Shown here: positions 45,690 to 59,464 of the stretch, piece by piece
Numbering within the stretch: the stretch's first letter is position 1
Layout: each line of letters begins with the position of its first letter
Assembly (NCBI RefSeq): GCF_001411555.2
Contig: NC_049904.1
Span: 31,819,370-31,883,369 of the forward strand
Direction of reading: 5' to 3'
Source: Juglans regia
Lineage: Eukaryota; Streptophyta; Magnoliopsida; Fagales; Juglandaceae
DNA length: 64,000 bases
Position numbers and translations under genes: made by a program
The notes under the pieces: generated by a model
Databases searched by the model: none
The model's input: the letters and a program-made list of their open reading frames with translations, nothing else
What the model was told of the DNA's origin: nothing

Positions 45690-48600
45690 TCAACAGCCAG
45701 CAGCTTTTAGAAAGTGATCATATGGACTTGATGCTGGTAGTTTGAAGAAATGGGGGTGATGCTGGTATTCTGCTGCACACGGCATTGGAACAGGGCCAGG
45801 TGATGGTTCACATGAATTGGCAGTGAAGTTTTGGTCAAGGAAAGGATTGCCAGCCTGCATTTTCATTTGAGGTCACAATATTAGAAGCTTCAAAAAAAAA
45901 AAAAAACTTGTGGATATTGGTAGCAATGTTATAGAAGTGAAGGCACAAGACAGCGCATTAGGGTCTCTAAATCCAAACATACACCTTTTTAGAATTGATA
46001 ATATTTTAGATGCAAATTGGAAACTGGAAGACTATATTTTAGATGCAGCAAAGGTAAGTGCATTGTGCATATGACCATATATCACGCAAGTACGATTTTA
46101 AGTTTTCTGGAGAAATAAAAGTATCTCAATGGAACCCACATCAACATGGGGATAGGATGCCGTCTTCTTCACCTCAGGCTCATGATTTTGTAAAGTGAAG
46201 TTCATCCTACTTTCCTGTTTCTGTCGTGTAATCATCACATTAGACATCTTCTGCTGCTTTCCCATGAGTAGTGTCTCACAATGAAGGGCCATTTCCTTGT
46301 AAGGCACATCCGGTGCATTTGAGACCGAAATTCGTCCAGCTTGATGTGCTGTCTCCAAGACCTGCACATATACAATATACTATAAATAATTATTTTGTGG
46401 GATACTCACTCGAAAACTGAAATAAGAGAGCATGAAATGGTAACATACTGATTCTAGAAGTTGACTGACACTCAAAAGATTGGGAATTTCCATGGCTAAC
46501 TCTGAATTACGTTTGGTCTGACTTTCACATGAATCATCCTCTGTCGTAAACATTGGAACAACCTGGAAGAAAACAATAATGTCATACAAGTCCCAAGGGT
46601 TAACAGACATGGGGCTACAAGACACGCACGATAATTACCTCCTTAAGAGATTCATTATTTTCTGAATCAACCTGACGTATACCATGTGGACTGCCAATGA
46701 GCAACTGGCTTCCCAGTGGACAAACATCATCGGGTGAGAATTCTTCGAGCAGCTGCTCCCTTATGGTGGACAATTCAGACTGCCAAAAAGCCAAAATTTA
46801 TTTACACTAGAAGATAACGAGACAATTTTCATTGAGGCAATCCAAGATGCTTAAGCAATTTGTATAAAACTTTACTTCTGGAAAATGATCCAAGTTTTTC
46901 AAAATCTCAGAAACAAAGAACTCCCTAGTTTGGTCTTCAGTGATCTCTTTTTCTGAAAGATATTTTGAAGCTGAATTATCATCCTCTTTGGATCCATAAA
47001 CATTAGCAGGATGGTCGGATCCCGTTTTAACAGCTTGTAACTTGCAATCTTCCACCACATGAAGGAATGGATCAACCTGATCCAAGTAATAATATTAGGA
47101 CAGAAATGAAGAAATTTCACTTAAGAAATATTTAGAACACAAGTGAAATGACAAGCAGCCATAAGTATCGGCTCTCTTCTTTACTTGACAAAGTAATGCT
47201 GTTCATCGGCAAGGATTCATACCTACATTTTATAATTAATTATAATTGACCTCAAGCACATGAACAAGATGAAGAATGCATTGAGTCATTGTTCATGTTC
47301 AAGAGGAGGACGACTGGTATTACCAATGATCAGGACTCAATCAGTTTTGGCTCATACTTACCATTTTATCTGAAAGTGCAGCCTTGGCAATACGAACAAG
47401 AGGAAGAATATTGTATGCTTTAGATAAAAATAGAATCATTGAAGCTGCCAACGTGAAGAGAGATCTGCGACGTGAAGGTGGTAGTGACCCTGCAATAGAA
47501 GTAGGGATACAGCTTGAGCTGAAGCGTAGAGATCCCATTAACAGGAAATCAGGCTAGTTCATTATTTGCTTCATGAGCATGCAAGAAATTGGACAAGAAC
47601 GGTATAAATAGAATAAAGTACAAGCTAATTGCGCCCAATCACTAAAAAAATGTCCAATCACTTTTGAAGTTTAAATATTCAAATGTATATCTACATCTGC
47701 CAATAGCATTGCATAGCTTGTTTGTTAGTCTAGTATCCCTATGTTATGCACCAAGTTATAAACGTCACAAGAGCATGTGATATATGTGCCTCCCAGCTAG
47801 TTTGAATATGAAGTCCAGACCTATTCCATCTTGACACATGGAAGTGATATAACAATGACGACTTTGAGAACTGACCTTCTTGAAGAGAAATGTTTCGTAA
47901 CAAAAATGCTAGCTGGAAACTTCGAACTAGAACTTCATTACTGGAATTCTGCAGGACAAGTAAACCTAATAGAAATGAAAAATAAAGCTCACTAAAATCA
48001 TAATATTTTTAATGTAGCCAACAGAGTAAGTTCATCCACCGTCATTTCTAATTTGAATTCAAACCCAACTAAAGAACTATTTAAGGCTCAAGTAACAAGA
48101 TAGTCCCAAAGTATGGATACATGAGACTCCCATCCTATCACAAGATGACATATTCCTAAAACTGAGTGCTTAGTTAAGCAATTCCAATGGCATGATCTCT
48201 TGTGATAGGATGAAATTAACATGCCATATATACTCCCATAATACCTAGCAATTTTCTTTAAGGCTCAAAGTTCACAAATGGTCCTCATATTTTCCAAGTT
48301 ATATCCCATGGTGACCTAGTAATGAAGGTTTTAGAGTGCAATTAAGTGCCTACATTTCAAAAATTGCAGTAAGTACCATCTATTGGTTATGAAACTAAAT
48401 TTATAGCTATACAAACAATAATAAGTATCCCAAGTAAGGCTTTAAATTAAGCAAATCCCAGCTAACATAGGATTTGTTTTCTTTCAAAATAAAATAAAAT
48501 TTAACTCGCTGACAAAGGGATTGTCACTAATTGTACACATGGAAAGTTTGGCTCTCATTCACAGGCATGTCGACTGATGAACTCCCGACAATATTTTTTT

Positions 48601-51600
48601 ATCGGAAAACAAGATTTTATTTATCATAAGAATAGGCAACAGCTCAAGTATACAGGAACGTACTCTTGACAAGATTAAAGCTACTTTGACAGGTGTTTTG
48701 AGGTTCCCAGGCCCCTGGCCAGCATCTAAAGCTACTATGACAATACCCTTGAGATACTCTTGACAAGATTAAAGCTAGGTTGAAAAGCTACTTTGACAAG
48801 TATTCCTATAGCTTGAGATATACTTGGCTTCCTTGTTTCACATAATGGTCAATTAGGTTGCGTTAGTATCCCCTGGTTGTGTGGAACACAGAAACATGTG
48901 AAGCACTACTAAATTACAATGCAAACATGCTAGGAAGAGGGATTATTATAATCTGAGAATCAATATCTGAAGAGAAGAACATTACCGAAAGCATAGAGGA
49001 AAAGCACAAAATCTGTTCAGCAATATTGTGGCAATTACCTTGGCCCGGGAGAAAAGCAATACCAGACTGTATGTATGAGCAATTGCTTCATAGTTATCAG
49101 GTGTATTTTCAGGAGAGATGGACTGAGCCCAAATTGATGAAAGCAAGAGAGTAATCTGGTGGCTACTCAGCCTGAGGGAATTAGACTCCTGCGGTTTAAT
49201 ATAGATAAAAACATTCAGTTACAATTGAAACTAAAGCACTTTTCAACAACTGATAAATTGTAGCAGTGAACATTTGGAACTGATCAAGCAAGAGAGTAAT
49301 CTTGGATATAGACCAAAGCCTTAAATTTGCCAGAGTCCAATCCAAACCCAAAAACCTCAATAGCTTTTATATAAATCCTTAGCCCCTGGAGCCAAAATTT
49401 CGCTCTCAACTGATGCCTAGGCCACTAAATGATGAGTAGTATTTTAGGTAGCAGAGACGAATCAATGCTCTAAAGTTTTAATCTATGCTCTTTAAGGAGA
49501 CTACCTTCTACTTCTATGTGTAATCCTACATTTAAACCCTTGTCAGTCTTAAAGCTGAAAATTACGCCGTGGCTCAATGGGACAACCAGGGAAGGCTAAA
49601 ACTAGAGCCCTGTGACATAACAGATTTGGACATCTAAGATGGTAAAGAAATTTCCAAAAACTTACAGTCTCTCTATTTAAACTCATCACATTATTTCCTT
49701 CAGCTGTCATGGGTACAGAGGGACTTCTCATACTGCACACCCGACTGTATGATGGCTTCAACATATTTTCCATCCCATTATTTATTGGTTGCTCCTCACT
49801 AACACTATTATCTTTGCCATCTTCACATACACTTTTCGTCAAAGAAAACTTCTCCTTCCTTAACTTCTCAAAAAGAGCAGCTGAAGAAGAAAAGACAGAG
49901 ACAGTTCTTGACAGTGTCCGTGGAAGATCAGAGGCTGTCTTTGACTCAGAAATAGATGAGGACGGACGAGGGAAAACTGAAGATGGCACAAGAACAATCG
50001 AAAAAGTGCGATGAGCTCCAATTCGTGTTTCATGGTCTGGATGGACCATAGCTGGGAGTAACTGGTGAAACAAAGCCTCAGGGAAAGCCTAAGACAAGAC
50101 AGAAATTTTAAATGCAAAATTAGATTTAAAATAAAAAGTAGCTGAAAATGAAATTCGCATGATCTTATAGTTTCTGCTTCTTGCCTTATTTTGATACGAT
50201 AACTTGGGCAAAGAGGCTACAATTTCAGCTGTACGATAAACAGCTGAAATTGTAGTTCTGGCTATCACTGTAATAGTTGAGATGTTCTCCAACATCAAGG
50301 CCATAACCTCAAGAATTGGGCCTGCTTCTCCAACCTGTTGGCAAATTGCTACTAAGTTTTGGTTGAAAAATCTACCAATGTGGCAGATATCAGTAAAATA
50401 TAACGTAAACCCATTAAAGTATTTTCAGTGAGAAATAAAAAATAAAAAGCAAGCATAAAAAAGTAGTTGTAGCTCAAGTTCAAACTACGAATCTTCAATT
50501 TAAAGAACTATGGAGATTACTAATACCTTATGTGATAACTGCACGAGGCAGTCATCCACTGCTTCCCCAAAGCTTCTATTCCATTTAACAATGTCAGCTC
50601 CCAGATTCTCATCATTGAGTAAGGAGTGCATGCTCTTTCGCAAATACCTCATGGCATCACTTAATGCACCAATTATTGCCATAGAAGGCTCAACCTTTGC
50701 ATTTTGAGCAAGGGACGTGGCAACCCGAACGATGTCAAGCTGCATGTCAGGTTGTTTAAGGACATTTCTATGATCAAGATGCTTAATTAATGTGGAAAGC
50801 AAGAAATGTGTATTTTGCCCTGAAAAAGGTACAGAAGGTAAAACTCAGGAGATATTAACCATCAAAGTACAGCTGAAAAATTGAACCTGCATGGAACCTC
50901 CAAGCGCTAAATAAGTAGAGATAAATACCAGATTTATCCATTAAAAACTGCAATTCCTTAAGGACTGGGAGGGCAAGACCATGTTCAGGAGACCACAAAT
51001 TCCCATTATCAAAGTATCGGAACAAAGATTCCAGAACACGCCGCATGGTTGTAGCCTCCTTGGCTAGCTTTGCCATGTTACACAAACTGATCCTGGACCA
51101 AAAGCAAGGGTTCTTGGCATCTTCCCTGGGGAAGAAACCAAAGAGAAATCATTGACAGGTGAAGGATTACACACGAAAAAGTCTCAAGCATTTGAAAAGA
51201 TTTGGTGCCCAGAGAAATTACACTGTCACATTCGCTTCGCCCATCTCATTCACAATTGTCTGCCAAGAAGGACCCTTTGTTGTGAGATCAGGTGAAGAAG
51301 AGAGATCACTTTCATTTTTTAGCACTTCTTGCACCGAATGATTCTGACATTCCTTGTCGTGATCCATGTTCTCTAACTTTTTAGTGCGACTTTCAAAGTT
51401 TTCCAATACTACTGAAACAACCTGTTTTTATTGAACATAAAACGAACAAAAAAAAAAAATCCAAAAGATGACATGGGTTATTAACTAGAATTTAGTCCTT
51501 AAACAGTAATAAATAAATTTCACTTTTCAAGCTGTAATTTCTGGAGATAAATTTTGAAGAATGCGGAGAATGTAGGTGATGTAGGAAAGATGAGAGGAGA

Positions 51601-54600
51601 CTATAAGCTTGTGCCACGCAATATTGGAAATAAGTTGTGATTGTAGTGACAAAGTAAACCATATAATAGGGATATGGGACATCCAGATTTAGGGAAGATA
51701 TAACCGCACCACTTAGAAAAACTTGGACTAAGATTGGAATAAGTATGAATCTGCTTACATTCTCAAACTCCACAGAAATGTGAGAGTATTTGCCCATAAA
51801 CCAAACCTACATACCAAAGTAGATAGTAAAATTTCCACTAAAATATAATAATATAGAATACCTAGGGTATATATAAATTTCTATTGGACAAAACAAAATT
51901 GAGATAGAAGATATGCTTATGTCATAATTTCAATAGAAGATATACAAAGGATACACAGTCCAAACAAGAAGAAAACAGAGAAATGCAACATGAGTGGGTG
52001 GAGTAAGTCCAATAATTACAATGAACACAAAGGTAAATGAAAGAAACAGTTTAGAACAGCCATTACATGAGCACAAACACAAAGAATGCAGCCATAAGGC
52101 ACATGCTACCAAGAGCTTGTTCTCAATTTTGCATGGTTAAATAATATCATGATCAGGATCAGGCCATCATTAATCATTCAGAAGATTGATAATTTCTATC
52201 ATATGCATGAGGCGAGAACCACACTTAAGTAATGCATACTGATTGTGGTGCATTAGAAACCTTCATCATTACATCTTATAGAGATATGTGATGCTTTAAA
52301 AAGAACAAGGAAAAGAATCCCATCATATCAATTTTTGTTCTCCAGTCCCAGAAGTCATCATTCAACATATCATTGAGTAGTATTTAAATAAGAGCGTTGA
52401 TTTTTAAATTTTTCCAGCTCAAACCAATGCTAACGGTGCACCCACTTGAACTCATGTCTCGACTCACAAGCTGTTTATGTATTCCATATCAAACACTCCC
52501 CTGAAAACCATAATGAGTGGCAAGGGTCATGTCCTAAAAGGGAAAGAGTCATGATCCTAAAGGCCACCAACAGCTACAGTCAGCAGCCACAGTCAATATC
52601 TAAAGTATTACCAGTCACGTGCCCAACTAACAAAGTATCTTGAGATACATTTTCTACATGTCACCCCAGATTCTCATTTTCAATCAATACAGAGGGTGTT
52701 GATCTAAAACATAAGTTATTCGACCTTACTTTCTGATCATTAGGTCCTGATCTACCCCTGGCAGAAATCACCTCTCCAGGAGTAGATCAACACCTACACA
52801 TATCATCACAAATCAATACTGCGCCCAAGAAAAACAAAATCCTAGTGGAAGAAGGGCTACCTGCCTGATCTCCATGTTCGAGTGTTCCCCATGAAACCAG
52901 CTATTCGGTCTGACTGTCATCACAGAGACACATGACAACAGATGCCATGTACAAGAACTAAGAGGTTGTAAGCGTATTTTTTAATGCAAGTTTCATACAA
53001 AGCCCAGACATTCTCTTGGTTACTAGGATCAGCCTAAGTCAACAAGGGCTTCCAAAGAGTTATCCTTGTTGTCTCATCAAATAGTCTTAGGATTGAACAG
53101 AAAAAGTCTTACATCTTTTTTTTTATAAATTTGTAAGACATCCACTTATCCAAAGCCATTGATCCATCATGTCATAAGTCATTAAAACCCCCATTGGAGA
53201 CCAATACAAAGTTGATTCAAACATGCACTGCACTAAGAAATATTCCTTAATAAGAATTTCAAAACTGGAAAAATGGTTCACAAAAAAAAACCTAAAATCC
53301 ATGCATTAGTTTAATTGCAAATATGTCATCATTAGCTCAGAATTACTCCCTTTGGTTGCTTAGAAATTAATGAAATAGAAAATAATTTAGAATTTTATAA
53401 CCATTAGATCTTCATTGTTTGAAAGTCACCCGTATCTTCATTATTTGAATTTATTCGAAATTCTTTGTTTCCTCAGACCAAACAAAGGATGATGACAATA
53501 TTGTGTTTGAAAATAAACTAGCAGTTAATAGATAGAATACCATTGAAGAAAGGGCTTGGAGACCAGCTGAGCGTAGACGCTGTTCCCTTTCATCCTCCCC
53601 CACTTCTTGAGCTAATTGAATCAATTTTGGAATAAAGCCTTCTAAGTTAAACATATAAGTCCCGTCGTGCTGCCAAAGTCAGTATGATGAAATATGAGTT
53701 TCAAGTTTCTGTAGGAAGAAACCTGATATCTGGAAGTGAATTACATGTCAAACATTTAGTGAATAAATTATCAAGATTTAACTGAAGGGCCACTCAGGGC
53801 ACCAACCTGATTATTTACAAAGTCAAAAAGAGTATGGCATCCTATAATTCGCATTTCATCTTGCCGTGTTTGATCAAGCAGAGTGAGCATGATGCTTAGT
53901 AAGCTACTTGCAAACAGAGGCCTGTGAAATTGTCAACCTTGGGTGAGTCGAGTTTAAAGGTGGTCTTGTAATTTCCAAAAATTGACCATTTCATTTCTAA
54001 TTTACTCCCAACCAAATAATTCCAACATAATTTTATGAGTCTGATATCTAAAAAGGAAAGATGCAGAACAGAAGAAGGATAAACTCACATTTGCTCCTTA
54101 CAGGAAATTAGTAATTTCCTGTAAATACACATCGCAATTTTCACAGATTGAAAATTCTCGTTTCTCAATTCCTTGTAACACCTTTGCTCAAGAGAATTTG
54201 TAATCTGATCACCAAATTTAATACTCTCATTAACAAAGCCACAAATTTCAACTATTATATAATGTGGTTAAATTTCTCAATATAATGTGGTTTCTACAGA
54301 ATACAAAAAATACATAGATAAACTCTGAAACTGTTTTTAACATTTTGCTTGCATATTTCTAGATTGATTTTCAGATCATTAACAGGAAATTTTATCAGAT
54401 TGGTAAGCAACTCATGCCATGGGACTTGAACCCATACCCTCAAACTTCACCACATCTTCAACAGAAGTGCATTTGACCGCCAAAGGCCATTGGCAGCATG
54501 AAATTCCCTAAACATTTGTTCCTCCAGAAAAGCATGAATCACCAATGGCAATAACATAGCAAGTAGGAGAAAGGCATGAGGATTTAACTATCAGATTGAT

Positions 54601-57600
54601 CTCACTGTAAGGCAAATGAAGTAACAGTCTGAGATATTTTATGTCTGCATAAACTTGATCAGACCTCCACCTCAGTATTAATCATGGCACATATATCTCA
54701 GTTTGATGCAAGATGATCTAAAACTCTCTCATCAGAATCGATGAGTCTCCTTAATTGCAGTTGATTTTCTAGCGTGGTGTCAGCGTCTTACAACATTTCT
54801 ATCAATTCCCCTCCCCTACTGGATTTTTTTTATATAAGCAAAATGATATCTTAGTATTACAGGAGTAGGCATAGCCCCAGTATACAGGTTCTCCAACCCC
54901 CAACCACACCCTCCGGCGGCGGCATGCTGGATTTGTACTCATGTCTAACAACAAGAAATCAGTTTAGTTGGCATTAAAACACCCGCTATTGGGTAATAAT
55001 TGGCCATCGATGAAACTTGATCAATATTGGAAGGATCGAGCTTGAGTTTGGGTATGGTTTAACCTTCCGCAATACAATATTCAAAAAATCAATCTCAGAT
55101 AATCAATAAGTCAGCAGAATATGGCAATCCACAGTTCATTTCATGCAGGGGTAACCCATTTTGCACGGTAAGTTTGCAGTAAATGACCATAGACCTTACA
55201 ATTCTGTAAAGTTTGTTGAACCCAAATCAAAAGTCAATTTCTTCTCTTTGAAAGGGCTGTGACATTTTTCATGTCGGTGATTCATTAGCCATTATCCATC
55301 ACACTCTTTTTCTTTAGTTTCTTGTGATTCATCTTTGATCAAGTTTTACTTTGTGCGTCACTAGAGAGTTTATAATCTATGATGAGTTCCCAAGAGAATT
55401 ATAAATTGCAAGAAAACAAAAGTGGGAACAAAGCTTATAAATATTATCTCAATGAACTAGAATAAGTGTTCAGAATATATGACCTGAATTCATCATATCA
55501 GGAGCAATAACTCTTGGAGAACCATTTCAACTACCACTAGATAATAAGGATTTCTACGAGCCAGAATCGAACACCAGCTAGTTTCAACTTACACACTAGG
55601 CCTCTATTAGCATCACACAATGCTTTGCAAAAACAAATTTTACCTTTGGGATACGCAAAGGATTTTTGGAAGCATATTCACAAAGTTTTCCTATCTTACG
55701 ATCATTTGGTCCTTCCTCCTACCAAATTATAAAGAACAGATAATGATAGTCAGTATACAGAATGATACTACACAAAGAAAGATTGCATGATCAAACATGA
55801 CAGAGATATACTCATGGTTGCGAAAATTGTGATCAAGCTACAAAATAACCACGCTAATAAAAGAAAACTCTTTTTCTTTTTTCCTTTTCTACCGATAACT
55901 AATCAAGTATTTTCTTTGGAAATAGGAGAGTTCCAATGTACACTGTAAATAGGGAAATAATTTGCTCATTCCAGATGTATCGCTTATTTTTCGTTCTTTC
56001 CTTTTGCCATGTCATTACAGATGTGTCATGCTACTTAATTGGAGTTAGAATAAAAACTTACTGCATGACTTACTGAGTAGTAACCATGACTTACTGAGTA
56101 GTAACAATACAAAAAGTTCAAAATAGGTGAGAGAGAAAACAGACAGAAGAGGATATTTTTTACAGGGAGCAAAGTAACTAAAATTTGACGGTGTTAAACT
56201 GAGAAAGTAACCAATCAAGATGTATGAGTCCCCTAAACCTAGTAAGTGGAAGTAGAAAATTTATTAGTGCAGTACAACATCAGGTAACCTACAACACAAA
56301 CCAAATTTCTTACATAATAAAAAGAAAAACAAATGAACAAACAGAAACTATCTGCCCAAGTTTGGAGGGTCATAAGTATGAGGGGATTTGAAGTACCACC
56401 AAACAACCCCAAGGGGTGGTATAGTGGTCCTGGGGCAGCTGTAGAAACCTGGTGTTCCTGGTTCGAAATTCCCGCATTCACACATTTGGGGCCATCGAAC
56501 TGGTGGAATTTTCCCTTGAATTACCGGAGGGTACTTCTGCGGGAACTCCTTGCCTAGTGCTTGTACACCCTAGGATTAGTCCGGAATTTGTTCCCGGATA
56601 CCCAGTGCCAACAAAAAAGTACCACCAAACCAATTGCATATGTTATTGATATTTATAAAGGGTTTATTATTCCACTGTGAATACAAAGGCTTTCTAGAAC
56701 ATAGGGGAAATCACCTTCCACTAACATATCCTGAGTTAAAACCCCTAGAAGGTGCTAATTTAAAGAGCCTTCACTTACATAATAAAAAATGGTTGGTCAA
56801 AACTCGAGCAACTAGACTAATTTTTTTTCATATATGCAGTCTATTAATTCAGACAACATGTTGCCTGGTGGCCAGGAAAACTCTACTGAAATCAATGCCT
56901 CTGTCTATTTAGGAGCTTAAATCATGGAGGCAACTAAACGCTTTCTATTTCTGAAACCAACTACCTAAAGTCCTAATAAGAAATAGGAAAAAGAAAGATA
57001 TTTTGCACTCTCAAACTGCCATTGTGTTTTCAATTTGTAACATAAACTACCAAAATTGACAAGGGCTAAACCACCAATTTTTTGCAATTTTCACCGTCGG
57101 TTAAAATCCATTAATTGAGATGATGTTACAAATAGTCAAAATTAACCTGTTTAGCAGTTTAAGGTGCAAATTTCAAAAGCAGTAGTATTTTGGTGTGCAA
57201 AGTGCAATTTCCTAAAAAATAAAACAATTCATATTCTAATATTGCTAACTTGCCATGTATTCCTCCAAAAGAAGCTAATTTTTCACTTAAATTGCAGTCC
57301 ACTAAAATAAAAAGCATTAATTCAAATTGGGTGAATGTGTGTCTTGAACATATCAACCAAAAGACTACCATTTGAACAAGAAAACTCTAAGCAAACCCAT
57401 ACCCTCTGAGCACATTAACCACCACAAGGCCCAGCTCAATAAAAGCAGTCAACACCAATACCAATTTAGACAATAAAAAAGCAACAATCACCTTCATGGT
57501 TCTTTCCTGACCATAATCAAAGATGACAATTTCATGAAACATTAGAGACAACCAAAAAATACTGACCTGATTACGAGGAAAAATATCGGCGATGAGCTTC

Positions 57601-57713
57601 TTATACCTTTTGACAGGCTGTCTAGACCTCGCCCGCAATGACGGGCAAAAGAAACAAAGACTACCGCATACCGGCAAAACTTGCCTCGAAACAACACCCG
57701 AAACAGCGCTCAT
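45690..57713 (-). CDS. EFR3 / SEMI-ROLLED LEAF 2-like membrane scaffold protein (EFOP family)
   Basis: 19 exons on minus: 57713-57567, 55718-55644, 54204-54089, 53921-53807, 53669-53541, 51806-51759, 51421-51222, 51125-50929, 50819-50527, 50334-50185, 50088-49666, 49188-49039, 47948-47876, 47489-47362, 47076-46876, 46779-46639, 46562-46449, 46361-46140 and 45854-45690. They sum to 3,087 bases in one frame, 1,028 residues, the family length. The N-terminus (VCGSLCFFCPSLRARSRQ) has Cys 16, 20 and 23 next to a basic patch, as in EFR3 proteins that are palmitoylated and anchor phosphatidylinositol-4-kinase at the plasma membrane. Alpha-helical ARM-like repeats follow (LRSAGLQALSSMVWFMG, HPDHETRIGAHRTFSIVLVP). 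A Ser-rich linker and a conserved end (LPASSPYDHFLKAAGC) close it. All introns are GT-AG except one GC-AG after exon 10. Introns hold a SINE and LINE tails. The relation to rice SRL2 and Arabidopsis At2g41830/At5g21080 is from recall. Confidence 0.95.
48595..48680. mobile_element. probable LINE 3'-end fragment in EFR3-like intron
   Basis: AAGATTTTATTTATCATAAG, AATAGGCAACAGCTCAAGTA and TACAGGAACGTAC follow a T-run, which resembles the reverse complement of plant L1-type LINE tails. Related text occurs at 54,826-54,900. No reverse transcriptase is present. Just downstream, ACTCTTGACAAGATTAAAGC occurs twice (48,661 and 48,751), a small local duplication. Confidence 0.5.
50184..50186 (-). other. 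GC-AG intron donor in EFR3-like gene
   Basis: After exon 10 (ending ...YQNK, AAG) the minus strand reads GCAAGAAGC instead of GT. The next exon begins after TTAG at 50,089. Splicing here is the only choice that keeps the frame and the conserved junction YQNK-AFPEALF. GC donors occur in about 1% of plant introns. Confidence 0.88.
54826..54900. mobile_element. probable LINE 3'-end fragment in EFR3-like intron
   Basis: A T-run followed by AGTATTACAGGAGTAGGCAT and AGCCCCAGTATACAGG, sharing the AATAGGCA...AGTATACAGG pattern with 48,595-48,680. Only the tail remains. Confidence 0.5.
56405..56616 (+). mobile_element. tRNA-derived SINE with 14-bp target duplication
   Basis: The 212-bp body is flanked by identical AAGTACCACCAAAC at 56,391-56,404 and 56,617-56,630. 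A pol III A box (TGGTATAGTGG, 56,417-56,427) and a B box (GGTTCGAAATTCC, 56,460-56,472) lie at the head with tRNA-like spacing, after a tRNA-like start CCCCAAGGGGTGG. It ends in an A-rich tail (ACAAAA). It lies in intron 1 of the EFR3-like gene, antisense to it. Confidence 0.92.
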
Positions 57714-59464
57714 TTTTCGGATTCCCAGTATTTAAAATGGCAGGGAATTCAAGTTGGCCTCAAACCTTTTTCTTTCCCTTCAATCCAATAAAAAAACTCC
57801 GATCTTCGGTGCCGGAGAAGGGAGAGAAAGGGTCAGACACCAGCGGGCAGCTCTCAACCCAATGGCCAGCCTGTAATTCAAAATGTGGGTCACTCATGAC
57901 CTCCAAATATATCAAAACCCAAAACAAAACAATGCAAAAACAAAACCTTTACAAAAGTAAACAAAAAGGGTGGTAAGAAGATTGCAAGAATGTATCAAAT
58001 CTTGACAGTTACAGATAAAAAAAGGTAATGAGCTTTGATCGAATAAAGATTAGATTACCTCCTAACAATGCCTGAAAGAGCAGGCCAGAGGCTGGCAATC
58101 CCTCTAAGCCCTTAAAACTAAAGTACCGGAATTTCAGGATATACTACCGCGTGCAGGTCCCAGAGATCATGAACGTTGTTATTGAGACGTTGCAAAATGA
58201 AATTTGCCATGTCCCTGTGTTATGTTTCCTCGGTTGGAGAGGTAAAGCGAGTCGTTTGAATTGTGGGGCCCACGAGGACTTGGCAGGTGATGTTTTGGAA
58301 CTGAAGACGTACTGTCAATGACAGTTAACTTTACCCGCCTGGTTTTAAGGATTGTCAACCGAACCACACGTTATTTGGATTTATATGTGAGAGACAGAGA
58401 GAGAGAGAGAGAATTTCTTGGAATTTTTTCTTAATAATTTTAATAATTCGAAAGTTATAAAGACAGATTTATATGTTATGTCTATTATTTTTTTATTATA
58501 AAATAAATTATTTGGATAGAAAATTGTACAGAACCTTATACTTATTTTGAAAAATCAACAATATAATCATTGAAAAATTCTAAACATAAGCCTCACACCA
58601 TGTACACTCACTTAAAAATATGTGATTTTACTTTTGTATCCTCATATTTCATATTGAATAATTCACATGTGATTTTACTTTTCTAAACACCCTGCATACT
58701 CAATATGAGGATACAAAAGTAAAATCACATATTTTTAAGTGGGTGTACAGGATGTGAAGCTTCTGTGTAGCACAACTCATAATCATTTATTAAATTGGGC
58801 ATTATTTACAACATTTTCTTTTAATTTCCTAAATGAAACGGATAAAAGGGTGATCGGAGTAATTATTTTTAGTTTCTCCTTGACAATCACAGAACTGAAC
58901 ATGAGTGACTTAAACATTAACACAAAGCACAGATACCGCAGATGCTCTCGAGCAGAATCAAGTTAATTTGCTCATTCAATTTCGTATATTCTTTCTTCTT
59001 TGCTAGGATTCCATTTAATATATATGCATACATACGTGCGTGCGTGTGTGTGTGTATATATATATAATATTTTGGAGTAAGGTCACAAGGGAGAAAAGGG
59101 CCTAAAAACAGTAATCAGAGTTGCGAGAGACCCCAGAGTCAGCAAACAGAAGATGCCGAACCCATATGAGGATCAAGGCACCATATCCCCTCACTAAATT
59201 CAGATACACGTGAATGGAAATTTGCGATAAAAACTTCGTTTCCACTCAAATAATACTACTATTCAGCACACTTCACAGTAAGGTCATTGACACAAGATTG
59301 GAGAAGAAAATAATTTGAAGTACCAGTAAATTCCAAATAATTTTGACTTCTTTTCAGTTCTATATCCTCGGGAAGGCATTTGCATTTCCAGTCTTAAATC
59401 TATGCAATGCGCAAAAGACTAAGACTTGACCAAAAAGTAGACTTTGCTGTTTCGGCAACCATGC
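57714..59464. other. EFR3-like promoter and SAP11 3' flank
   Basis: Upstream region of the EFR3-like gene and downstream region of the SAP11-type gene, both on minus. It contains GA microsatellite sequence at about 58,394-58,411, a long foldback (58,588-58,762) and a GTGC/GT/AT run at about 59,034-59,069. No gene recognised. Confidence 0.6.
58588..58762. mobile_element. foldback MITE with 61-bp arms
   Basis: Arms 58,588-58,648 and 58,702-58,762 are inverted copies matching at 57 of 61 positions, including an uninterrupted core CACTTAAAAATATGTGATTT continuing to CTCATATT. The 53-base loop itself contains a third partial copy of the arm (CACATGTGATTTTACTTTTC). If transcribed it would form a near-perfect hairpin, a possible source of small RNAs. 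No clear target duplication. Confidence 0.85.

Noticed and set aside
48131..48212. Perfect 14-bp inverted repeat (CATCCTATCACAAG) in an EFR3-like intron
   Set aside because: The spacer is 54 bases with no further pairing or transposon ends, so it is a minor feature of unclear meaning.
52748..52789. 14-bp inverted repeat with one mismatch (TGATCTACCCCTGG) in an EFR3-like intron
   Set aside because: Small isolated foldback with no sign of function or mobility.
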